A stretch of 8,938 nucleotides of DNA from an uncultured Eubacteriales bacterium (GTDB taxonomy: Bacteria > Bacillota > Clostridia > Monoglobales > Monoglobaceae): assembly GCA_900550775.1 (NCBI GenBank), contig URTH01000062.1, positions 1-8,938 of the forward strand. Reading direction: 5' to 3'. Below, piece by piece: positions 1 through 4,890 of the stretch. The position numbers were made by a program, and so were the translations under genes. Position 1 is the stretch's first letter; each line of letters begins with the position of its first letter. The notes below the pieces were generated by a model. It ran no database searches, was not told the DNA's origin, and was given only the letters and a program-made list of their open reading frames with translations.

Positions 1-63
1 ATGGGCTTTGGGCAATTGATTCAAAGCAATATCTTGCTGAAAACCGACTTTTTCGACAGTCTG

Positions 64-93
64 AAAAGGGATAGAGTCATTCTATCCCTTTTT
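64..93. terminator. Palindromic intrinsic terminator at the 3' end of the XRE gene
   Basis: A perfect 12-bp stem (64-75 paired with 81-92) closes on a 5-nt loop. On the plus strand it ends in a run of five T (89-93), so it would stop transcription entering from the left edge. On the minus strand it is followed by only four T, and it overlaps the last codons and the stop of the XRE gene. It therefore probably serves both directions. The structure is seen directly; its function is inferred. Confidence 0.7.
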
Positions 94-346
94 CGTCGTC
101 CAATTTAAAGTCTACGTTCATCAGCCTGCTCATGGGGATTCGCAGCGCCGCCGCGATACGAAACAGCACGTTGATGGACGGCGCAATCACGTAATTTGGA
201 TTTTCAAGTTTTGCGACATGCCCCGGCGAGATCCGGCTGCGTGCGGCAAGCTCTTTTTGTGTAAAGCCTTGCAGGGTTCGGTAGTATCGGATATTGAGGC
301 CCAGCTTTAAAAGAAAATCGGTATGTTTTTTTCTTTCTTTTCGCAT
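77..346 (-). CDS. Small XRE-family helix-turn-helix transcriptional regulator
   Basis: An 89-residue protein that is almost entirely one Cro/C1-type HTH domain (HTH_3). The fold runs from about residue 13 (LKLGLNIRYYRTLQGFTQKE) through the recognition-helix region near ISPGHVAKLENP (39-50) to a closing helix near 57-76. The N-terminus is very basic. An upstream ATG at 385 is in frame, but the ATG at 344-346 is preferred: it has an AAAAAGGAG Shine-Dalgarno at 356-364 (minus strand) with 9-nt spacing, and the upstream extension has no such site. There is no effector or dimerisation domain beyond the HTH, so it probably acts as a simple DNA-binding repressor, perhaps of its own gene and of the divergent ribbon-helix-helix gene. 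The target is not known. A TA antitoxin role is unlikely, since no toxin gene adjoins it on this strand. Confidence 0.85.
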   Translation of the reverse strand: MRKERKKHTDFLLKLGLNIRYYRTLQGFTQKELAARSRISPGHVAKLENPNYVIAPSINVLFRIAAALRIPMSRLMNVDFKLDDEKGIE

Positions 347-368
347 TCTGACACACTCCTTTTTACGA

Positions 369-377
369 ATTGTAGCA
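369..377 (-). promoter_or_regulatory. Possible extended -10 promoter for the XRE gene
   Basis: On the minus strand there is TGC-TACAAT, an extended -10 type element with no good -35 at 17 nt. Transcription would start near 362, leaving a very short leader that just includes the AAGGAG at 356-361. The short leader makes this tentative. Confidence 0.3.
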
Positions 378-465
378 TATATCAAGATGATGATGGGGCA
401 AGTGGTGGCATTATGACATCGTTTTGATGAAAAGTTTTTATATTACCTTGTGAGGAAATGAAAAT

Positions 466-511
466 ATGATGTCAAAGTGATACCACTCTTCCCAATTTTA
501 ATTGACATCAT
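466..511. repeat. 10-bp inverted repeat between divergent regulator genes (possible operator)
   Basis: ATGATGTCAA (466-475) and TTGACATCAT (502-511) are exact reverse complements separated by 26 bp. The arm centres are 36 bp apart, in a stretch with no gene. A third TGACATC copy lies at 414-420. The right arm abuts the putative -10 of the ribbon-helix-helix gene. Spaced half-sites between two small DNA-binding protein genes suggest an operator, but the binding protein is an inference. Confidence 0.45.
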
Positions 512-519
512 GATACAAT
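511..519 (+). promoter_or_regulatory. Possible extended -10 promoter for the ribbon-helix-helix gene
   Basis: TGA-TACAAT forms an extended -10 element about 36 nt before the ATG at 556. No convincing -35 lies at 16-18 nt upstream. The nearby TTGACA (502-507) is too close to serve and belongs to the inverted repeat. A start near 526 would give a leader of about 30 nt containing the Shine-Dalgarno. Confidence 0.4.
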
Positions 520-555
520 GTTTTAAGAGCGGTACTTTAAACGGGGTGATGTTTG

Positions 556-732
556 ATGAACGGTAATCTTTTGCGATATACTTTGCGTATTTCCAGGACA
601 GTTTTCCGAAAGCTCTCGTACATTGCAAGGTATGAGGGCAGGAGCAGAAATAAAGAAATTGAATATTTAATCCGCAAACAAATTGCAGAATTTGAGGCGG
701 AGCATGGAGAAATCCCCATGGATGAGGCATAA
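556..732 (+). CDS. Arc-like ribbon-helix-helix DNA-binding protein, 58 residues
   Basis: This short gene is easily missed by length cut-offs. The product begins with a beta-strand of the Arc/MetJ type (LLRYTLRIS, residues 5-13). Helix A follows (VFRKLSYIARYEG, 16-28), then the turn RSRNKEI, then helix B (EIEYLIRKQIAEFEAEHG, 34-51). That is the ribbon-helix-helix layout of Arc-family repressors, which dimerise and insert the strand into the major groove. The ATG at 556 has GGGGTGA (543-549) 6 nt upstream, and the frame is closed by a TGA at 547-549, so there is little start ambiguity. It lies 23 nt before the -35 of the toxin-antitoxin promoter, on the same strand, so read-through into that operon is possible. 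Arc-type proteins are common on mobile elements. The regulated gene is unknown; the inverted repeat upstream suggests autoregulation. Confidence 0.75.
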   Translation: MNGNLLRYTLRISRTVFRKLSYIARYEGRSRNKEIEYLIRKQIAEFEAEHGEIPMDEA

Positions 733-755
733 ATTTTTTTCTAAGTTATTTTATC

Positions 756-784
756 TTGACAATACAACAAATAAGTTGTATAAT
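756..784 (+). promoter_or_regulatory. Consensus sigma-A promoter of the toxin-antitoxin operon
   Basis: TTGACA (756-761), a 17-nt spacer and TATAAT (779-784) match the vegetative consensus perfectly. Initiation would fall near 790-792, giving a leader of about 42 nt before the toxin ATG at 833. The first operator fills the spacer and touches the -10; the second covers the start point. Such a strong promoter, blocked by operators, is typical of autorepressed toxin-antitoxin loci. Confidence 0.85.
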
Positions 785-810
785 ACTATTACAACAAATA
801 AGTTGTATAA
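763..810. repeat. Two tandem palindromic operators in the toxin-antitoxin promoter
   Basis: The same 21-nt sequence occurs at 763-783 and 790-810, a 27-bp period. Each copy contains the palindrome TACAAC-N6-GTTGTA (arms 763-768/775-780 and 790-795/802-807). The first extends to 7-bp arms (762-768/775-781). The first copy spans the -35/-10 spacer and most of the -10, and the second spans the expected start site. HTH antitoxins of HigA type repress their own promoters through such palindromes. The repeats are visible directly; binding by this antitoxin is inferred. Confidence 0.75.
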
Positions 811-832
811 ATTTTGCACATTGGAGCATAAT

Positions 833-1171
833 ATGAAAGTACATACTTATGAAAATGCAAACGGTAAGGATTTGATTAGAAAATATATTGACAGGCTTTC
901 CCTCAAGGAACAGGTAGACGGATATTCTGTGCTGCAAGCAATGGAAGAGGACAGAATGGACACGCTGAATATAAAACCCTGGCAGGGGAAAATTTGGGAG
1001 GTCTACTTTTACAAACATAACAGAATTTTTTATGTTACGATTGAAAAGAAAGACATTTATTTGTTGCATGCGTGCAGAAAGCAAAAAAATAAAACGGAAA
1101 TTACAGACAAAAATATTGTTATAGCCAGGGCAAAGGAACTTGGCAAGATTTTAAACAAATCATTTGTATAA
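833..1171 (+). CDS. higB: RelE/ParE-superfamily (HigB / Gp49-like) toxin
   Basis: A 112-residue product matching the phage Gp49-like branch of the RelE superfamily (PF05973). These toxins act mainly as ribosome-dependent mRNA interferases. The diagnostic core is PWQGKIWEVYFYKHNRIFYV (49-68), then KKDIYLLHACRKQKNKTEI (72-90), then an IARAKELGKI helix (97-106). The layout is a beta-sheet with a basic K/R-rich stretch before the last helix, as expected for RNA binding. The ATG at 833 has GGAG at 823-826 with 6-nt spacing. A longer in-frame version from 683 would read through the promoter and operators and is not believed. The toxin gene precedes the antitoxin gene, the HigBA order. The toxin stop (1169-1171) overlaps the antitoxin's Shine-Dalgarno, so translation is probably coupled. 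No truncation is seen, so it is probably active, although activity is unproven. Confidence 0.88.
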   Translation: MKVHTYENANGKDLIRKYIDRLSLKEQVDGYSVLQAMEEDRMDTLNIKPWQGKIWEVYFYKHNRIFYVTIEKKDIYLLHACRKQKNKTEITDKNIVIARAKELGKILNKSFV

Positions 1172-1186
1172 GGAGGGATTTTGACG

Positions 1187-1483
1187 ATGCCATTTCAGCA
1201 AATTGACGTTACAAAACAAATTATGGAAAAGAGAAAAAAGGACGCGGAGTTTGACGCCTTGTGGCAGGAGAGCCGGAGCGAATACAAATTGCTTGCCGAG
1301 CTTGTAAAAATACGAAAGGAATCCCATCTATCACAGACGGAACTTGCAAAAAAGAGCGGAAACAGTCAGCAAGTAATATCCAGAATTGAAAATAAGGAAA
1401 ACAGTCCGACACTGAAAACATTATGCAGTATTTTGGATGTTTTGGGATATGAGATCAAGTTTGAACCGAAAACAAGAGTATAA
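1187..1483 (+). CDS. higA: XRE-type (HigA) antitoxin
   Basis: A 98-residue protein with an N-terminal charged helical part (about 8-36) and a C-terminal Cro/C1 HTH domain (about 37-93). The HTH region includes IRKESHLSQTELAKKSGNSQ (42-61), then VISRIENKENSPTLKTLCSI (63-82), then the GYEIKFEP strand (87-94). That closing strand is typical of antitoxins paired with Gp49-family toxins. It should neutralise the upstream toxin and, as antitoxin or complex, repress the promoter at the tandem operators. AGGAGG (1171-1176) lies 10 nt from the ATG at 1187 and 4 nt from an in-frame TTG at 1181. ATG is preferred on codon type, but the longer form (100 residues) cannot be excluded. The gene begins 15 nt after the toxin stop, and its own stop is followed by a terminator. 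Confidence 0.88.
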   Translation: MPFQQIDVTKQIMEKRKKDAEFDALWQESRSEYKLLAELVKIRKESHLSQTELAKKSGNSQQVISRIENKENSPTLKTLCSILDVLGYEIKFEPKTRV

Positions 1484-1505
1484 CACCGGCACACTGCCGC
1501 TTTTG

Positions 1506-1537
1506 ACACCTGCTTTGATGGCAGGTGTTATTTTTTT
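1506..1537 (+). terminator. Intrinsic terminator of the toxin-antitoxin operon
   Basis: ACACCTGC (1506-1513) pairs with GCAGGTGT (1521-1528) across a 7-nt loop, and is followed by seven T (1531-1537). A smaller CGGC/GCCG hairpin (1487-1499) precedes it. It isolates the toxin-antitoxin genes from the operon that follows. Confidence 0.85.
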
Positions 1538-1597
1538 GGTTTAGAATGAGAAAAAATTGGCATACTAGCAGATAGAACATCAAAAGGAGCGATTTTT

Positions 1598-1846
1598 ATG
1601 AAGCACTACACCGTTTTACTGCGTTCTGCCAAGGAGGCGGCCGCACTGGTGGATTTGGTCTCGCTTTGTCCGGGTGCGGCGGAGCTTTGCGTCGGCGAAG
1701 ATCGCATGGACGCCAAGTCCTTTATGGGTGTGCTGGGCGTTGCCATGGGCAAAAAAGCGGTATTAAAGATTCCGGGCGAGGGCGGTGCGCTGCTGGACGA
1801 CTGGCTGGCGAAAAACAAGGCCGGCGCTGCGGTAACATCAAGGTAG
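1598..1846 (+). CDS. HPr-like protein lacking the phosphocarrier histidine (Crh-like)
   Basis: An 82-residue protein with the HPr fold signature in its middle: MDAKSFMGVLGVAMGKKAVLKI (37-58), equivalent to the KSIMGV region around regulatory Ser46 of HPr. The serine is S41 here. The N-terminal loop that should carry the GLHARPA active site reads AKEAAALVDL (11-20) and has no histidine, so it cannot take phosphate from Enzyme I in the classical way. The C-terminus is an acidic-to-basic helix. Known parallels are Bacillus Crh, which keeps Ser46 but lacks His15, and widespread small clostridial HPr paralogues. A regulatory role through serine phosphorylation is inference. AAGGAG (1584-1589) lies 8 nt before the ATG. 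A weak extended -10 (TGG-CATACT, 1558-1566) is the only promoter candidate before it. It is 74 nt from dctP and probably in the same operon. Confidence 0.75.
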   Translation: MKHYTVLLRSAKEAAALVDLVSLCPGAAELCVGEDRMDAKSFMGVLGVAMGKKAVLKIPGEGGALLDDWLAKNKAGAAVTSR

Positions 1847-1898
1847 CCGAAAGAGAGTAAGCAAAATTTCGATTCCGGGAGACGGATTTTGCTTTCGG
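1847..1898 (+). other. Bulged stem-loop between the HPr-like gene and dctP
   Basis: CCGAAA (1847-1852) and GCAAAAT (1861-1867) together complement ATTTTGC-TTTCGG (1886-1898). This forms a 13-bp stem with an 8-nt one-sided bulge and an 18-nt loop. It begins directly after the stop codon and has no T-tract, so it is not an obvious terminator. It may stabilise or process the transcript, changing dctP expression relative to the upstream gene. Confidence 0.4.
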
Positions 1899-1920
1899 AC
1901 AGACAAACGGAGGGAACAGC

Positions 1921-2964
1921 ATGAAAAAGAAAAAAACGCGCTATCTGCGCGATCTGCTCTGCCTGTGTCTTGGGCTCAGCATAAGCCTTGGCCTTGGCGG
2001 CTGCAAATCGGTGGACTCCGGCAGGCGCATCGTCCGCATTGCGCACGGGCAGGGAGAGACTCATCCGGAGCACATCGGACTTTTGGCGTTGGAACAATAC
2101 ATCGAGGAGCGGCTCGGCGACCGCTTTGATATTCAGATTTTTCCCAATGAGATTTTGGGGGCGACCCAAAAGGCGATTGAGCTGACCCAGACCGGCGCCA
2201 TTGACTTTGTGGTGTCCGGCACGGCGAACCTGGAGACCTTTGCGCGCGTTTATGAGGTCTTTTCGATGCCTTATCTGTTTTCCTCCGAGGAGGCGTACTA
2301 TGCCTCGATGGAGGACAGCGACTTTATGAATCCGATTTACGAATCCACGGACGAGGCAGGGTTTCGGGTGATGACTTGGTACAGTGCGGGAACGCGGAAT
2401 TTTTATGCCAAAAAGCCGATCCAAACGCCGGAGGATTTAAAAGGAATGAAAATCCGGGTGCAGCAGTCGCCGGCCAGCGTGGCGATGGTACAGGCTTTTG
2501 GCGCGGCCGCCGCACCGATGAGCTTTGGCGAGGTTTACACGGCGATTCAGCAAGGGGTGATTGACGGTGCGGAGAATAACGAGCTTGCACTGACCCAGAA
2601 CAAGCACGGTGAGGTCGCCAAATACTTTACCGAAAACAAGCACCAGATGGTGCCGGACATGCTGGTCGGCAACCTCCGTTTTTTAAAGGAACTGTCGGAC
2701 GAAGAGCTGCAAATTTTTAAGGAGGCGGCAGCGCTTTCGACCGAAGTGGAGCTTTCTGAGTGGGATAAGCAGGTGGAGGCGGCGCGAAAGACGGCAAAAG
2801 AAGAGATGGGCGTCTCCTTTTTATCCGTCAACGTCCCGGACTTTCAGAAAAAGGTTTTGCCGCTGCACCGGTCCATGATGGAGAAAAACCCTGCAATTAT
2901 CCCGATATACCGGCATTTTCAGGAGATTGACCGGATAGAGAGAGGGGAGGTGACCGCACCGTGA
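1921..2964 (+). CDS. dctP: TRAP transporter substrate-binding lipoprotein, DctP family
   Basis: A 347-residue extracytoplasmic solute receptor of a tripartite ATP-independent periplasmic (TRAP) transporter. It captures an organic acid and hands it to the DctQM permease. A basic start (MKKKKTR) and hydrophobic segment lead to a lipobox LGGC with Cys28, so the mature protein is lipid-anchored, as expected without an outer membrane. Family blocks are intact: FPNEILGATQKAIELTQTGAIDF (74-96), GTRNFYA (157-163), LKGMKIRV with Arg179 (173-180), and FGEVYTAIQQGVIDGAEN (202-219). Arg179 matches the arginine that pairs with the ligand carboxylate in this family. GGAGGG (1909-1914) lies 6 nt before the ATG. 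The stop overlaps the dctQ start (GTGA), so translation is coupled. The ligand cannot be read from the sequence; C4-dicarboxylates, sugar acids or other carboxylates are all possible. Confidence 0.95.
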   Translation: MKKKKTRYLRDLLCLCLGLSISLGLGGCKSVDSGRRIVRIAHGQGETHPEHIGLLALEQYIEERLGDRFDIQIFPNEILGATQKAIELTQTGAIDFVVSGTANLETFARVYEVFSMPYLFSSEEAYYASMEDSDFMNPIYESTDEAGFRVMTWYSAGTRNFYAKKPIQTPEDLKGMKIRVQQSPASVAMVQAFGAAAAPMSFGEVYTAIQQGVIDGAENNELALTQNKHGEVAKYFTENKHQMVPDMLVGNLRFLKELSDEELQIFKEAAALSTEVELSEWDKQVEAARKTAKEEMGVSFLSVNVPDFQKKVLPLHRSMMEKNPAIIPIYRHFQEIDRIERGEVTAP

Positions 2965-3440
2965 ACGGAGCGGAAAAACTGAGAAAAATTATGGACACGG
3001 TGCTCGGCATGCTTTGCGTTTTGCTTTTTTCGCTGATGATTCTGGTCGGAACCTATCAGATTGCGGCACGGTACTTTTTTAACCGTCCCAGCACGGTGTC
3101 CGAGGAACTTTTGACATACAGCTTTACCTGGCTGGCGTTGCTGGCCGCGGCCTATGTGTTTGGAAAGCGCGAGCATATGCGGATGGGATTTATCGTTGAT
3201 CGGCTGAGCGCAAAAAAACGGTTTTTCTTTGACCTTTTGCGTGAGATTTTGGTTTTTCTGTTTTCCTTGGTGGTGATGATCATCGGCGGTATCGCGATTA
3301 TGCGTCTTACCATGACGCAGGTGACGGCATCGCTGGGGATTCCGATGGGGGTTGTCTATGCGGCCGTTCCGCTGTCCGGCATGCTGAGCCTTATTTACAG
3401 TATTTTAAATATCCTTGCCTTGAATTTTAAATATCATTAG
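2961..3440 (+). CDS. dctQ: TRAP transporter small permease, DctQ family
   Basis: A 159-residue membrane protein with four predicted membrane segments (about 12-34, 50-68, 93-114, 130-152). It carries the family signature between the first two: YQIAARYFFNRPSTVSEELL (32-51), then FTWLALLAAAYVFGKREHMRMG (55-76). DctQ sits beside DctM in the cytoplasmic membrane and is required for sodium-coupled uptake. The start is a GTG at 2961, overlapping the dctP stop by 4 nt, with GGAGGTGA (2946-2953) 7 nt upstream. The length is normal and nothing is missing. Unusually, 108 nt separate it from dctM, where these genes are often adjacent, overlapping or fused. Confidence 0.93.
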   Translation: MNGAEKLRKIMDTVLGMLCVLLFSLMILVGTYQIAARYFFNRPSTVSEELLTYSFTWLALLAAAYVFGKREHMRMGFIVDRLSAKKRFFFDLLREILVFLFSLVVMIIGGIAIMRLTMTQVTASLGIPMGVVYAAVPLSGMLSLIYSILNILALNFKYH

Positions 3441-3548
3441 GTGCACGGGAGACAAACACAATATGGTTTAAGCAGGCAAATTTGTGAAAATACTGCGTAA
3501 AAATACTCGGCAAGTCTTGCCCTGCGAAGAAAATAAAGGAGTTCGATC
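3441..3548 (+). other. Structured spacer between dctQ and dctM with two competing pairings
   Basis: This 108-nt gap contains no credible gene. TTGCC (3517-3521) can pair locally with GGCAA (3509-3513) around a 3-nt loop. The wider TTGCCCTGC (3517-3525) can instead pair with GCAGGCAA (3472-3479) with one bulged G. The two pairings exclude each other and lie just before the dctM Shine-Dalgarno (AAAGGAG, 3535-3541). AAAATACT occurs twice (3487-3494, 3500-3507). The stretch is more AT-rich than the flanking genes. A translational or processing control element is possible, but the stems are short. Confidence 0.35.
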
Positions 3549-4859
3549 ATGGAAATTGCTTTGCTATGCAGCCTTATTATTTTTATTTTGTTATTTGCCC
3601 TGCTTTTGTGCGGTGTACCCATTTCCATCGCGCTGGGGTTTTCCTCGATCTGTGCTATTTTGCCGGTGCTGCGTGCAGACATCGCCGTTGTGACCGGTGC
3701 GCAGCGGATTTTTTCCGGGATTTCGGTTTTTGCCCTGCTTGCGATTCCCTTTTTTATCCTGGCCGGCAATATCATGAACCGCGACGGTATCGCCATTCGT
3801 CTCATCAATCTGGCAAAGCTGATGACCGGCAAGACGCCCGGCGCATTGGCGCAGACCAATGTGGTGGCGAATATGCTGTTCGGCGCGATTTCCGGTTCCG
3901 GGACGGCGGCCGCTTCCGCCATGGGGTCGATGATCAGCCCGATCGAACGGGAGGAGGGCTATGACCCGGATTTTTCGGCAGCGGTCAATATCGCAACGGC
4001 GCCGACCGGGCTTTTGATACCGCCCAGCAACGTGATGATTACCTATTCGTTAGTCAGCGGCGGAACCTCGGTCGCCGCCCTGTTTATGGCCGGGTACATT
4101 CCGGGTATCTTATGGGGCTTGTTTTGTATGGCAGTCATCTACCTGATGGCAAAACGCGGCGGCTATGTCACCAAGACCGCCTACACCGCGCGTGAGGCCG
4201 GAAGGGTTCTGCTTCAGGCGCTGCCGAGCCTTTTGCTGATTGTCATTGTCATCGGCGGCATCGTAAAGGGGATCTTTACGGCGACCGAGGGATCTGTGGT
4301 GGCGGTGGTTTACAGCCTGGTACTGTCGCTGTTTTGCTACCGCTCGATCTCATGGCGCGATCTGCCAAAGATTTTCCGCGAGAGCGCGGAGATGACCGGG
4401 ATCATCATTTTTCTGATCGGCGTATCCAGCATCATGTCCTGGGTGATGGCGTTTACCGGGATCCCGTCAGCCATTTCCGGCGCTTTGCTGGGGCTGACGA
4501 AAAATCGATATCTCATCTTTTTGATGATTAACCTGATTCTTTTGATTGTGGGGACGTTTATGGATATGACGCCGGCGTGCCTGATTTTTACGCCGATTTT
4601 TCTGCCGGTTTGTACGGCGCTGGGGATGCACCCGGTGCATTTTGGGATTATGCTGATTTTTAACCTTTGTATCGGCAGCATTACGCCGCCGGTAGGAACG
4701 ACGTTGTTTGTCGGCGTCCGTGTGGGCGGCGTCACAATCGAATCCGTCATGCGGCGGCTGGTTGTTTTTTTCGGCGTGATTTTTCTGGCGCTGCTTTTGG
4801 TGACCTACATTCCGCCGCTTTCTCTCTGGCTGCCGGGACTGCTTGGGTATATCAAATAA
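3549..4859 (+). CDS. dctM: TRAP transporter large permease, DctM family
   Basis: A 436-residue polytopic membrane protein, normal for the family (about 425-440), that forms the transport channel of the sodium-driven TRAP system. Two inverted-repeat signature regions are intact. The first half has NMLFGAISGSGTAAASAMGS (108-127), then APTGLLIPPSNVMI (151-164). The second half has GTFMDMTPACLIFTPIFLPV (335-354), then NLCIGSITPPVGTTLFVG (372-389). These loops bind sodium and substrate in characterised homologues. Roughly a dozen hydrophobic stretches span the length. The ATG at 3549 has AAAGGAG (3535-3541) at 7 nt, and a stop at 3534-3536 rules out a longer start. The oleate hydratase gene follows after 31 nt with no terminator between, so the two are almost certainly co-transcribed. 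Confidence 0.95.
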   Translation: MEIALLCSLIIFILLFALLLCGVPISIALGFSSICAILPVLRADIAVVTGAQRIFSGISVFALLAIPFFILAGNIMNRDGIAIRLINLAKLMTGKTPGALAQTNVVANMLFGAISGSGTAAASAMGSMISPIEREEGYDPDFSAAVNIATAPTGLLIPPSNVMITYSLVSGGTSVAALFMAGYIPGILWGLFCMAVIYLMAKRGGYVTKTAYTAREAGRVLLQALPSLLLIVIVIGGIVKGIFTATEGSVVAVVYSLVLSLFCYRSISWRDLPKIFRESAEMTGIIIFLIGVSSIMSWVMAFTGIPSAISGALLGLTKNRYLIFLMINLILLIVGTFMDMTPACLIFTPIFLPVCTALGMHPVHFGIMLIFNLCIGSITPPVGTTLFVGVRVGGVTIESVMRRLVVFFGVIFLALLLVTYIPPLSLWLPGLLGYIK

Positions 4860-4890
4860 AAAGACTGATATAACAAAAAGGAGGATGGTT

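Noticed and set aside
1..108. Short open frames entering from the left edge on the plus strand
   Set aside because: Two frames are open (stops at 72-74 and 106-108), and neither fragment has recognisable similarity. It could be the tail of an upstream gene, but this cannot be decided.
502..507. TTGACA as a -35 element for the ribbon-helix-helix gene
   Set aside because: No -10 lies 16-18 nt downstream (525-530 reads AAGAGC). The hexamer is better explained as part of the inverted repeat.
443..730. Minus-strand ORFs of 95 and 60 residues
   Set aside because: They lie opposite the ribbon-helix-helix gene, show low-complexity composition with no recognisable fold, and have no clear ribosome binding site.
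683..832. In-frame 5' extension of the toxin to 162 residues
   Set aside because: It would translate through the promoter and both operators, and starts inside the ribbon-helix-helix gene. The ATG at 833 has a good Shine-Dalgarno and gives the normal family length.
1606..2424. Long minus-strand ORF (272 residues) opposite the HPr-like gene and dctP
   Set aside because: It is antisense to two well-supported genes and their structured gap, its composition is a mirror of GC-rich codons, and no family is recognisable.
3437..3922. Minus-strand ORF spanning the dctQ-dctM gap
   Set aside because: Most of it is antisense to dctM, with no RBS or family features. It does not explain the gap.
4843..4890. 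Upstream TTG or ATG starts for oleate hydratase
   Set aside because: They lie inside dctM or directly on the Shine-Dalgarno. The ATG at 4891 has ideal spacing.
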